From the NCBI GenBank assembly GCA_003022005.1, contig PXRQ01000083.1, forward strand, positions 1-32,161: a stretch of DNA of 32,161 bases, given 5' to 3'. Both the position numbers and the translations under genes were made by a program. Below, in pieces: positions 1 to 6,824 of this stretch (the first letter of the stretch is position 1; every line of letters starts with the position of its first letter). This DNA comes from Halobacteriales archaeon QS_5_70_15. Lineage in GTDB: Archaea > Halobacteriota > Halobacteria > Halobacteriales > Haloarculaceae. The notes under the pieces were generated by a model. That model had not been told where the DNA came from and did no database searches. It worked only from the letters and a program-made list of their open reading frames with translations.

Positions 1-501
1 GCGGACCTCGGCGAGGTGGCCGGCGTGGTCGTCGCGCTCGACCGTCACCGGCGGGACGCCGCCGCGGTGGCGCGCCGACACGGGGTCTCGGTCCACATCC
101 CCCCGTGGATGTCCGGGGTCGAGCCGAAACTGGACGCGCCGGTCGAGCGGCTCGGCGACCGGCTCGGGGGGACGGGGTTCGAGGTCCGGCGCCTCGTCGA
201 CAACCCGATCTGGCAGGAGGCGGCGCTGTACGACCCCGAGCGCCGGGTGCTGTTCACCCCGGAAGCCCTCGGGACGGTCGACTACTACCGCGCGCCGGGC
301 GAGCGGGTCGGGGTCCACCCGATGCTCCGTCTGCTGCCGCCGCGCGAACTCGGACGGCTCCCGGTCGACCGGCTGCTCTGCGGGCACGGCGAGGGGGTCC
401 CCGAGGGGGCCGACGACGAGGTCGCCGCCGCCCTCTCGGGCGCCCGGCGGAACGCCCCCGGCCTGTACCTCAAGACCCTCCGGAGCGCGCTCGGTGGGTG
501 A
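1..501 (+). CDS. MBL-fold metallohydrolase-like protein, C-terminal part (5' truncated)
   Basis: The reading frame is open from base 1 and ends with TGA at 499-501, so the N-terminus, with the main HxHxDH metal motif of the fold, lies outside the window. The visible 160 or so residues are of the type I know from haloarchaeal metallo-beta-lactamase-fold hydrolases (GloB-like). They include a 'LDRHRRDAAAVARRHG' segment, a 'YDPERRVLFTPEALGTVDYY' strand region and a 'LLCGHGEGV' segment that fits the last metal-ligand His loop of the fold. The substrate cannot be judged. The GTG at 16 is internal rather than a start, because homologous-looking sequence (ADLGEVAG) continues upstream of it. Family assignment is moderately sure; the function is only generic hydrolase. 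Confidence 0.6.
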   Translation, partial: ADLGEVAGVVVALDRHRRDAAAVARRHGVSVHIPPWMSGVEPKLDAPVERLGDRLGGTGFEVRRLVDNPIWQEAALYDPERRVLFTPEALGTVDYYRAPGERVGVHPMLRLLPPRELGRLPVDRLLCGHGEGVPEGADDEVAAALSGARRNAPGLYLKTLRSALGG

Positions 502-607
502 TGGGTGCCCGATACGGCCGACAGCTTTTTTCAGTCGCGTCGAGACGCGCATACAGAGCGGACGGATCGTTCGTCCGGGAGGTGACACCCCAGTGGGGAC
601 AGACCGA

Positions 608-2680
608 ATGCAAAAAGTCGAAGTACTCGCGGGCGAGGACGGCGAAATCAGCGTCCACGACCACATCGAACGTCGGCGCTACGGACTCGTCGCGGAGCCC
701 CCGGTCGAACTCCGGGAGGTGGACACCGAGAGGTTCATCTACCCCATCGACACCGCCGTCGCGTTCGAGGCGGAGCGGATCAGCCTCCCGTACGATGCTT
801 ACACGGCAGTCCGTAATTCGGACGGCGAGACGCTCGTCTGGTTACAGATCCTCGATGAACACGAGTTCGGGAGTGGGACGTACTTCGTGGAGATCGACGG
901 CGCCATCAAGCTCTATTTTCGGGTGGAAGGACCGATAACGGTCTCGGCGGAGCCGAAGGAGCGGGTCATCGAACTCGAAAACGCCGGGGCGATACTGTTA
1001 GGTGCCAGATCGTACCACGAGCGCCCGGCGACGACGATCACGACCACCGAAGACCCGGTCGACCTGATGCGGGCCATCTCTCACCTGAGTAGCGCGCTCA
1101 AGACGACGACGCCCGACCGTTCGTATCCCAGTCTACGGGGCCACCCCCCGGAACTCGAACTGGGGAACCGGTTCGAGGTTCTGTCAACCGTCACCACCCC
1201 GGACACCGGCGTCCGGATCGAGGTCCCCCCGACAGTAGAGTCCATCTTCCCTGTCGCCTCGCTCGCCTACTACCTCGGCGCGGAGCTCGTTCCCGGGATA
1301 GAACCGCGGATCGTCGCCGACGGGTTCGACCATCCGCTCGAATCGCCGGGGATCGGCTTCGAACGGTCGGTAGAGCGCGCGCTGAAGCGAACGCTGTTCC
1401 TCGACTGCGTCACGCGATCGGAGAGCAGCCAGAACCCGTCGCTCCACGAGGGAAGAGTGTTCGGCGAGAGAGTATCGCTTTCCTTCGGAGAGCTGTTCGA
1501 CGCGTCGCCCGGCGAGCGGCTGTCGGCCTACTTCGAGGTTCCCTACGAGTCGATGGAGCCCCTCCTCCCGCGATGGAAGCTCACCGCACACGTCAAACCC
1601 GAGGCGGTCCACGCCTCCGTACTCCCGTTCCTCGTCGACGACCTCGCCGTGATCCGGACGCCGAACGGGAACGTCTCGGCTGCCAGCGACGCGGAGAGTG
1701 CCGCGGTCGATGCCTACATGCGCAGCGACGGGGGTATCCCCGCAGGATCACGGAGCGAGGATGCGTCCCGGCCGGTGGTCGAACCCGGCGAAACCGACTC
1801 GATCGAACAGGCGTGGGTCGGCGAGGAGACGCCGATCGGCGCCAGCAAGGCGATGGTCGAAGCGTACCGGAACCGGGTCACCAGGGAACCGAGGGAGGGG
1901 GACATCGACGTCGTCCTCGTCTGTAATGACGACGAAATGAACGACGAACTCGACAGCGTCGAGGGGACGTACGGTTCCCGCGAGGAGGTCCCCTTCAACG
2001 TCACCACGTACCGGCATCTGACCCCGGACCGTCTCGCGCTCGTCCTCGAGTCGGACATCGACTTCCTCCACTACGTCGGTCACATCGACCAGGACGGGTT
2101 CGAGTGCGACGGTGGAGCGCTCGACGCGGCCAGCATCTCGGACGTGGGCGTCGACTCGTTCTTTCTCAACGCGTGTTCCTCGTACGACCAGGGGGTCGAA
2201 CTCATCCGGCGGGGTGCGATCGGCGGCGCCGTCACCCTGGACGACGTCATCAACACCGGCGCCCTTCGGGTCGGGCGGACGATGGCCGGGCTGCTCAACT
2301 GCGGGTTCCCCCTGCGACCGGCGCTGGACATAGCCCGCGAACAGTCGATCGTCGGGAGTCAGTACATCGTGGTCGGGGACGGAAACCTCGATATCGCTCA
2401 CGCGGAAGGGCTCGTCCCGGAGCTGTTCGACCTCTGGGAGCACGAGGACGACATGATGTGGAACGTCGACGTTACCACGTACCCGACGGGCCACGCTAAC
2501 GTCGGTAGCATCTACAAACCCGAGGTGGACGCTCGCGACAGGTGTTTCCTGGTCGGGAGCAGGGACATGAGTTTCGAGGTGCCGAGCGAGCGACTGAAGC
2601 AGACCTCCGGAATGACAGTCATGCCTGTCAGAGTCAACGGAAGCCTCATGTGGACCGATCAGGTCGACTACGACGCGTAA
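608..2680 (+). CDS. CHAT-domain (caspase-like) putative protease, haloarchaeal type
   Basis: A 690-aa protein starting at ATG 608 (MQKVEVLAGEDGEISV). The frame is open further upstream to GTG 494, but that stretch looks non-coding and overlaps the previous gene. The C-terminal third carries a CHAT/caspase-fold signature. A 'FLHYVGH' strand places the likely catalytic His at residue 492. 'FFLNACSSY' places the likely catalytic Cys at residue 523, followed by a conserved 'GAIGGAVTLDDVINTGA' segment. The N-terminal 450 residues are a family-specific region ('EPPVELREVDTERFIYPIDTAVAFE') with no domain I can name; it could sense or bind a partner. No signal peptide or membrane span is visible, so it is probably cytosolic. 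It converges with two small hydrophobic peptide genes 50 nt downstream, an arrangement I associate with haloarchaeal CHAT loci. CHAT proteases elsewhere act in defence and cell-death pathways; that role here is inference. A T-run at 526-532 may terminate the upstream gene. Confidence 0.8.
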   Translation: MQKVEVLAGEDGEISVHDHIERRRYGLVAEPPVELREVDTERFIYPIDTAVAFEAERISLPYDAYTAVRNSDGETLVWLQILDEHEFGSGTYFVEIDGAIKLYFRVEGPITVSAEPKERVIELENAGAILLGARSYHERPATTITTTEDPVDLMRAISHLSSALKTTTPDRSYPSLRGHPPELELGNRFEVLSTVTTPDTGVRIEVPPTVESIFPVASLAYYLGAELVPGIEPRIVADGFDHPLESPGIGFERSVERALKRTLFLDCVTRSESSQNPSLHEGRVFGERVSLSFGELFDASPGERLSAYFEVPYESMEPLLPRWKLTAHVKPEAVHASVLPFLVDDLAVIRTPNGNVSAASDAESAAVDAYMRSDGGIPAGSRSEDASRPVVEPGETDSIEQAWVGEETPIGASKAMVEAYRNRVTREPREGDIDVVLVCNDDEMNDELDSVEGTYGSREEVPFNVTTYRHLTPDRLALVLESDIDFLHYVGHIDQDGFECDGGALDAASISDVGVDSFFLNACSSYDQGVELIRRGAIGGAVTLDDVINTGALRVGRTMAGLLNCGFPLRPALDIAREQSIVGSQYIVVGDGNLDIAHAEGLVPELFDLWEHEDDMMWNVDVTTYPTGHANVGSIYKPEVDARDRCFLVGSRDMSFEVPSERLKQTSGMTVMPVRVNGSLMWTDQVDYDA

Positions 2681-2730
2681 CGGCAGTTGGCGATTAGGAA
2701 CAGGCGCCGGTCTATCGTTCTCCGGATAGT

Positions 2731-2862
2731 CTAAGGACCGGCGTACGCCGTGCTCCGCGTCGCGGCAGCCCCCATCCGGGACTGCAGTAGCAGCGTGGTG
2801 AACAGGACGCCGGTCAGCTTCGGGTGCTCCGCGAGGTACGCGGCGAGGGTGTCGTCGGACAT
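2731..2862 (-). CDS. Small hydrophobic peptide 1 (43 aa), tandem copy
   Basis: Starts at ATG 2862 (complement) and stops with TAG at 2731-2733. The first 23 residues are identical to the neighbouring peptide (MSDDTLAAYLAEHPKLTG, then VLFTT), and the rest has diverged but still ends in AGP. It has a short polar N-terminus, one hydrophobic stretch (about residues 19-27) and a small-residue tail. The hydrophobic run is weaker than in copy 2 because of Gln-Ser-Arg at residues 27-29, so this may be a degenerating copy. It lies 29 nt downstream of copy 2 on the same strand and is probably co-transcribed, although the AT-rich gap contains a TATA-like 'AGTATAGATA'. I recognise the peptide family from haloarchaeal genomes (DUF7503, name from memory); its function is unknown. 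Confidence 0.7.
   Translation of the reverse strand: MSDDTLAAYLAEHPKLTGVLFTTLLLQSRMGAAATRSTAYAGP
2798..2862. repeat. 65-bp exact direct repeat, copy A
   Basis: These 65 bases are identical to 2962-3026 at an offset of 164 bp. They encode the first 21-22 codons of the two small peptides. Identity ends exactly at the ATG on one side, so it covers coding sequence but not the promoters. This indicates a recent duplication or gene conversion of the N-terminal half. Confidence 0.9.
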
Positions 2863-2891
2863 AATCCTATCTATACTATTTTGGAGTTAAT

Positions 2892-3026
2892 TTATGGGCC
2901 AGCGGTTCCGGTCCCCTGCCCGGCCAGAGCGGTCCCAGCCTGGCTCAGCAGCAGCATGGTCGTGAACAGGACGCCGGTCAGCTTCGGGTGCTCCGCGAGG
3001 TACGCGGCGAGGGTGTCGTCGGACAT
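2892..3026 (-). CDS. Small hydrophobic peptide 2 (44 aa), DUF7503-like
   Basis: Starts at ATG 3026 (complement) and stops with TAA at 2892-2894. It has a polar N-terminus (MSDDTLAAYLAEHPKLTG), a hydrophobic span (about residues 19-36, with LLLSQAGTALA) and a Gly/Thr-rich end (GQGTGTAGP). This could be a single-span membrane peptide. It could also be a secreted precursor, since 'ALA' before 'GQ' resembles a signal-peptidase site. A strong TATA box (complement of 3053-3060) is about 30 nt from the ATG, as in leaderless haloarchaeal transcripts, and there is no Shine-Dalgarno sequence. The sequence type, ending in AGP and next to a CHAT protease, matches small peptides I know from haloarchaea (DUF7503, tentative). 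Its function is unknown; a protease substrate, membrane-active effector or signal peptide are all open. Confidence 0.78.
   Translation of the reverse strand: MSDDTLAAYLAEHPKLTGVLFTTMLLLSQAGTALAGQGTGTAGP
2962..3026. repeat. 65-bp exact direct repeat, copy B
   Basis: Partner of the repeat at 2798-2862. The flanking sequence differs immediately upstream of the start codon and after codon 22. Confidence 0.9.
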
Positions 3027-3052
3027 TACAACCGACACCACGGACCGCCGAC

Positions 3053-3060
3053 TTATAAAA
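3053..3060 (-). promoter_or_regulatory. TATA box for the small-peptide genes
   Basis: TTTTATAA read on the minus strand, centred about 30 nt before ATG 3026. This spacing fits an archaeal promoter with a leaderless or nearly leaderless transcript. The surrounding 3047-3140 is strongly AT-rich in an otherwise GC-rich window and also holds the divergent promoter at 3126-3132. Confidence 0.7.
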
Positions 3061-3125
3061 TTTTTGTCATTTTTGAGGTAGGTTAATAATTATTCGGAAG
3101 CTGTCGTTGATTCGTCCCCAATATA

Positions 3126-3132
3126 TTTATAA
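3126..3132 (+). promoter_or_regulatory. TATA box for the divergent JAMM-like gene
   Basis: TTTATAA on the plus strand predicts transcription starting near 3155. That is about 17 nt before the ATG of a 15-codon leader ORF (3173) and about 65 nt before the main gene (3220). Confidence 0.6.
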
Positions 3133-3172
3133 CCCTTGTAAAATAGTCAGCAAACAAGCACGATAGACCACC

Positions 3173-3220
3173 ATGTTGTCATCATACGTAGACACCCTGG
3201 CGGCACACGCGACGGGTTGA
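3173..3220 (+). CDS. Possible 15-codon leader peptide overlapping the next start codon
   Basis: ATG 3173 reads MLSSYVDTLAAHATG and stops at TGA 3218-3220. The A of the stop codon is the first base of the downstream ATG (TGATG). The position just after the predicted transcription start and the stop/start overlap suggest translational coupling or an upstream regulatory ORF. The segment 'DTLAAHATG' weakly resembles the start of the neighbouring small peptides. It is too short for codon statistics, so it may be fortuitous. Confidence 0.3.
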   Translation: MLSSYVDTLAAHATG

Positions 3221-3657
3221 TGTACGCCGAGCGACGACCTGTCGGTGTGGTCTACGCGACGCGCGGACTGTTGGGCGCGCTGCTGGAGCTGGCAAGCGAC
3301 CGCGACCCGAACCCAGTGACGGTTTCGGTCGCCACCACCCCCGCGGGGGCCCTCGAGGAGGACCTTGACGTGGAGTCCGACTCCCCCGTGTTCACCGACC
3401 TCTACCTGCCCGAAGCCGGCGGCTCAATCTCCGCGGTGTTCGGGATGGACCTCGGGACGCCCCGGGCCGAGGGGCGGTTCATCTCACATCCCGACGGTTA
3501 TCTGGGGGTCAGACAGACCGACGACCTGCACGGGGTCGTCCTGATCGCCGTTCCACCATGGGAGCCGTCCTCGCTCGCGGCGTTCGACCGCCGAGGCCGC
3601 GGACTGCCGCTCGACGTCCTCGACGTCGAACCCCCACAGGAACCGTTCGGACAGTAG
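3220..3657 (+). CDS. Conserved haloarchaeal protein with JAMM/MPN-like motif
   Basis: A 145-aa protein starting at ATG 3220 (MYAERRPVGVVYATRGLLG); a TTG one codon earlier is less likely. It has an MPN-like pattern: an N-terminal helix (GLLGALLELASDRDP), a central 'ISAVFGMDLGTP' segment, then 'GRFISHPDGYLGVRQTDDLHGVV', where S-H-P plus a D at the right spacing resemble the H-x-H...D zinc motif of JAMM isopeptidases. The first His of the motif is replaced (F-I-S-H-P), so activity is uncertain. The C-terminus has 'AVPPWEPSSLAAFDRRGRGL', a pattern I recall from conserved haloarchaeal proteins. It could be a ubiquitin-like (SAMP) processing enzyme or a non-catalytic MPN fold. It is divergent from the small peptides and probably independent of them. 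Confidence 0.65.
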   Translation: MYAERRPVGVVYATRGLLGALLELASDRDPNPVTVSVATTPAGALEEDLDVESDSPVFTDLYLPEAGGSISAVFGMDLGTPRAEGRFISHPDGYLGVRQTDDLHGVVLIAVPPWEPSSLAAFDRRGRGLPLDVLDVEPPQEPFGQ

Positions 3658-3758
3658 CTCTCGCTCGCCGCCCCGGACCCGTGCGGTCGCGCGTCTCCGT
3701 CTACGTCGACTACCCGACCGGCTCGGCCGTCCTCGGTGAACGACCCCGCACGACCGTA

Positions 3759-4211
3759 TCACTCGCTGGCGGCCGCACAGACGTCCTCCCACTTCCCGCG
3801 TTCCTCGAGGTGTCGCTGTAGCTCCGTCGCGTACGCGTTCGCGAGCTCTTCGGCCGCCCGGATTCGGTCGGCGTCGGTCCCGCCCGATCCGACCCCGCCG
3901 AACCCGAGGGCGTCCTTCAGCGAGCCGAGGATGCCACCGCTGCCGGAGCCGCCACGGTCTCCCATCCCGCCGCCGGCCATCCCCTGCCGTTCGGAGATCC
4001 GTTCCATCTCGGGCATCACCGCCGAGAGGTTGGTCGTGTCGGCGACGAGCTTCGCCCGCTCGGTGTCCGGCTCCCGGATCTCGAACTCGACCGCGGTCAT
4101 GATGAGGCCCCACTCCCGCCGGGAGAACTCCGAGGCCTCTACCCGCGAGTTGAACTCGTCGTCGACGGCCATCCGGTCGCCGACGATCATATCCGTCCAG
4201 TTCCCACTCAT
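3759..4211 (-). CDS. DUF5799-like conserved haloarchaeal protein
   Basis: A 150-aa protein starting at ATG 4211 (complement). Its N-terminal part (NWTDMIVGDRMAVDDEF, then REWGLIMTAVEFEI) matches a conserved haloarchaeal family that I recall as DUF5799. The middle (residues about 80-107) is a Gly/Ser-rich linker. The C-terminal helix is 'AAEELANAYATELQRHLEERGKWEDV'. No catalytic motif, signal or membrane span is seen, and the function is unknown. A TATA-like box (4235-4242, complement GTATATGT) is centred about 27 nt upstream, consistent with a leaderless monocistronic transcript. The family name is from memory. Confidence 0.7.
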   Translation of the reverse strand: MSGNWTDMIVGDRMAVDDEFNSRVEASEFSRREWGLIMTAVEFEIREPDTERAKLVADTTNLSAVMPEMERISERQGMAGGGMGDRGGSGSGGILGSLKDALGFGGVGSGGTDADRIRAAEELANAYATELQRHLEERGKWEDVCAAASE

Positions 4212-4390
4212 AGGTGCCCGTTACCGCCGGGGGAACATATACTGTCGGCCCGCCCGCGGCCGTCGTCGTCCCGGCCGTCGGACGGCGGCGGGCTGGGGGG
4301 TGAACCGGCCGGTCGGCGGCTCGCGGGGACGTTCGCGGCCCCGGCGATCCGGCGGCTCTCGGCCGGCCGACGGGGAGGGTCCCGGCGGCG

Positions 4391-4425
4391 CGATCGCCGG
4401 TAGAGCGTAACGACCGTCCGTATCA
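4391..4425 (-). repeat. Half copy of the TGATACGGA palindromic repeat
   Basis: Read on the minus strand this is TGATACGGACGGTCGTTACG and then CTCTACCGGCGATC. It matches one arm of the 85-bp palindromes at 22761-22845 and 29135-29219. The opposite arm is missing. Its first three bases are the stop codon of the acyl-CoA dehydrogenase gene. Confidence 0.65.
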
Positions 4426-5628
4426 GAACCCCTTGCCCTGGAGTTCGCGCGCGATGATGTTCTTCTGGATCTCGGTGGTTCCCTCGTAGATCTGGGTGAT
4501 CTTCGCGTCGCGGTAGAACCGCCCGACGTCGAAGTCGTTGACGTAGCCCGAACCGCCGTGGATCTGGACGGCCTCGTTGGCGACCTCGACCGCGACGCGG
4601 GAGGCGAACTCCTTGGCCATCGAGGCCAGCATCGTCAGCTGTTCCCCCTTGTGATCGACCGACCACGCGGACTTGTAGGTGAGCTGGCGAGCCGCCTCGG
4701 TGCGGGTGTACATGTCCGCCAGCTTGTGCTGGATCGCCTGGAACTCCCCGATGGGCTGGCCGAACTGCTCGCGGTCCCCGGCGTACTCCAGGGCGCGCTC
4801 GGCGGCGCCCTTCGCGATGCCGACGGCCTGGGCCGCCACTCCAGTGCGGGTCTCGTCGAAGAACTGCATCTGCTGGAGGAAGCCCATCCCCCGCGTGCCG
4901 ACGAGGTTCTCCTCGGGCACGCGCACGTCCTCGAAGATCAGCTCGGCGGTGTCCGAGGCCCGAATTCCGAGCTTCCCGGTGATCTTCTCCCGGTCGAACC
5001 CGTCGCGGTCGGCCTCGACGATGATCTGCGAGAAGCCGTTGTACCGCCCCTCGGCGTCGGGGTCGGTCTTGCAGAGCACGACGAAGAAGTCCCCGACCGA
5101 GCCGTTGGTGATCCACATCTTGTTCCCATTGAGGACCCACTCGTCCCCGTTCTGTGTCGCCTCCGGCGACGCACTGCCTGCCGAGCTTTGCTCGGCTCTG
5201 TCCTTCTCCGCGCGCGTGGAGACCGAGGAGACGTCGCTTCCGGTGTCGGGTTCGGAGATGGCGGCGCCCATGATCGCCTCGCCCTCGGCGATGGGCGGGA
5301 GGTACTCCTCCTTCTGTGCCTCGGTGCCGAACTCCATGATCGCCTCGCTGCCGAACGCGGTGGAGGTGAGACAGAGCGCGATTCCGGGGTCGGCCGCGAA
5401 CAGCTCCTCGATGACCAGACAGAGATCGAGCGTGTCGTACCCGCCACCGCCGTACTCGAACGGGATCCCCGCGCCGAGCAGGCCCATCTCGGCCGCCTCC
5501 TCGATCACCTCCCACGGGTACTTCTCCTCGACGTCGTACTCGGTGGCCACCGGACGCACCTCGTTCTCGGCGAACCGCCGCACCTCGCTCCGCAGTTGCT
5601 CCTGCTCGTCCGACAGGTCGAAGTCCAT
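4423..5628 (-). CDS. Acyl-CoA dehydrogenase
   Basis: A 401-aa flavoprotein starting at ATG 5628 (MDFDLSDEQEQLRSEVRRFA). It catalyses FAD-dependent alpha,beta-dehydrogenation of acyl-CoA (or a branched/glutaryl type), passing electrons to ETF. Visible features are the N-terminal helical domain, the FAD/substrate strand region (MGAAISEPDTGSDVSS, then MWITNGSVGDFFVV), the C-terminal 'DREQFGQPIGEFQAIQHKLADM' and 'QIHGGSGYVNDFDVGRFYRDA'. The C-terminal 'ITQIYEGTTEIQKNIIAREL' has the Glu (TEIQ region; 'YEGT') that acts as base in many family members. Residues 144-160 (RAEQSSAGSASPEATQN) are an insertion absent from typical members, placed in the loop before 'GDEWVLNGNK'. Chain length determines the substrate and cannot be read here. 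A TATA-like 'TTTTTAAAA' lies near 5680-5690 and another candidate near 5652-5660. It stands alone on the minus strand. Confidence 0.93.
   Translation of the reverse strand: MDFDLSDEQEQLRSEVRRFAENEVRPVATEYDVEEKYPWEVIEEAAEMGLLGAGIPFEYGGGGYDTLDLCLVIEELFAADPGIALCLTSTAFGSEAIMEFGTEAQKEEYLPPIAEGEAIMGAAISEPDTGSDVSSVSTRAEKDRAEQSSAGSASPEATQNGDEWVLNGNKMWITNGSVGDFFVVLCKTDPDAEGRYNGFSQIIVEADRDGFDREKITGKLGIRASDTAELIFEDVRVPEENLVGTRGMGFLQQMQFFDETRTGVAAQAVGIAKGAAERALEYAGDREQFGQPIGEFQAIQHKLADMYTRTEAARQLTYKSAWSVDHKGEQLTMLASMAKEFASRVAVEVANEAVQIHGGSGYVNDFDVGRFYRDAKITQIYEGTTEIQKNIIARELQGKGF
5149..5199 (-). repeat. In-frame 51-bp insertion containing a perfect hairpin
   Basis: This segment inside the acyl-CoA dehydrogenase encodes 17 extra residues. 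It contains GCCGAGC-TTT-GCTCGGC (5180-5196), a perfect 7-bp inverted repeat with a 3-nt loop. Its length is a multiple of three, so the frame is kept. It resembles a short palindromic element that has inserted in a surface loop. Confidence 0.55.
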
Positions 5629-6097
5629 GACACGAACCCAAGGTCGACCGGTAAAAGCCGTTTCCTCTCTAACGAAGTTTTAAAAACGCCGGAGAAACCT
5701 CTTACAACGTAAACCCGGTTTCCGAGAGTGGAGAACGCTCCGGATCGCCGTACGCCGCCGGTTCGGGCCCTGTATCCGAAACCGAACCCGAAAATCGGCG
5801 TTTGAAAACGTCGAAACACGGGGGACCACCGGGTCCGGGCACGGGGTTCGACGATGTCGGGACCGTCGGGCTGTTCGGGTCCGCCCTCGGGATCGAAACG
5901 GGGCCGTCCGGCACCCCGTGGACACGGGTGACCTCGCGACGGGGGTCATCGCGTTCGTGGCCGACGGGGACCGGAAGCCCGAGGGGACGTGTACCGTCCG
6001 ACAGAACGGTCGATACGACTCCGCCCGGGAGGTCCCCGGGCGAGATGTGTTAAACCATCTGTCCGACGGCATGGTCCGCCGAGCCGGTAACGGAACG
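5629..6097. other. Intergenic stretch, no convincing gene
   Basis: It holds the promoter region of the acyl-CoA dehydrogenase (AT-rich 5640-5705) and then about 390 nt with no ORF that I can support. A plus-strand frame near 5918-6060 (starting GTG 5918) has haloarchaeal-looking codons for about 40 residues but then runs into the tRNA. It could be a gene remnant. Confidence 0.4.
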
Positions 6098-6105
6098 CTT
6101 AAACG
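6098..6105 (+). promoter_or_regulatory. TATA box of tRNA-Glu
   Basis: CTTAAACG is centred about 28 nt upstream of the mature tRNA 5' end, the normal archaeal spacing. Confidence 0.6.
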
Positions 6106-6129
6106 ATTTTCTCCGGTACGCTCGACTGC

Positions 6130-6204
6130 GCTCGCTTGGTGTAGCCCGGCCAATCATATCGGCCTTTCGAGCCGATGACAGGGGTTCAAATCCCCTAGCG
6201 AGCA
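6130..6204 (+). tRNA. tRNA-Glu (anticodon UUC)
   Basis: A cloverleaf can be drawn by eye. The acceptor stem GCTCGCT (6130-6136) pairs with AGCGAGC (6197-6203), followed by discriminator A. The anticodon stem TCGGC/GCCGA encloses loop CTTTCGA, giving anticodon TTC. The T arm AGGGG-TTCAAAT-CCCCT lies at 6180-6196. There is no intron and CCA is not encoded. Length is 75 nt. Confidence 0.95.
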
Positions 6205-6824
6205 TCGATCCTCGTCCACGACTCCTCCAGGTACGGACCGCGCATGCACTCGGATCGGGAGGTATCGACTCGTTCGTGAGCGGATCCGGGATCTCCGGAG
6301 TGATCGGTGACGCCGGCACGGCGGCGCTGCTGGGGTCTCCGGGGAGTTCACCTCCGGGATACCGACCCGGACTCGGGGCAGGGACGGTGGGCCTGATCGG
6401 GATGTTTCCGAAATCGAGTTCCTGTGACATATGGGTGTTCTCGTAGCTGACCGAAGGTAGACACCAGCGAGCGGCGACGGCCCCCGACCGTGTCCGAAAA
6501 AACGCACCTCGGGACCCCGTTCGTGACGTTCGACGTCGTCCTCGCCTCACTGAGAGCCGCCGAGACGACCGCGCTGCACGCCCTGGGGGCAAGACCCGAT
6601 GTGTCGACCTGATACGACACGCTAGCCTCCCCGGTACGCCGGCGTCTCGGGCCCCCGTCCACCAGCCCATCCCCCTCCCCCGAGGCGTCCCGTGGTAGCA
6701 CGCCACTCTCGATGGTTAGTCACGTGTTATCATATATTTTTCAGTGGCCGCTCCCTCGTAGGCGTATTTCCGAGGCAACCGGACGTCAGACAGCGATCCA
6801 GAGTCGGACCGGAGGTCGGAGGCC
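6205..6824. other. Long intergenic stretch, no convincing gene
   Basis: This covers 620 nt between the tRNA and the S49 peptidase remnant. I see no ORF with family-like sequence. A 40-codon plus-strand frame (GTG 6490 to TGA 6612) is acceptable in codon use and ends in TGATACG, like several stop codons here, but nothing else supports it. An AT-rich TATA-like TATATTTT at 6733-6740 is the probable promoter of the downstream gene. Confidence 0.4.

Noticed and set aside
494..607. Upstream extension of the CHAT protein to GTG 494
   Set aside because: The added 38 residues are not acidic, overlap the previous gene's stop and do not look like the family start; ATG 608 fits better.
5918..6060. Possible small plus-strand gene upstream of the tRNA
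   Set aside because: Codon choice is reasonable for about 40 residues, but the frame runs into the tRNA and there is no recognised family or clear promoter.
6490..6612. 40-codon plus-strand ORF starting at GTG 6490
   Set aside because: No promoter, family or conservation evidence is visible; only its TGATACG stop context is notable.
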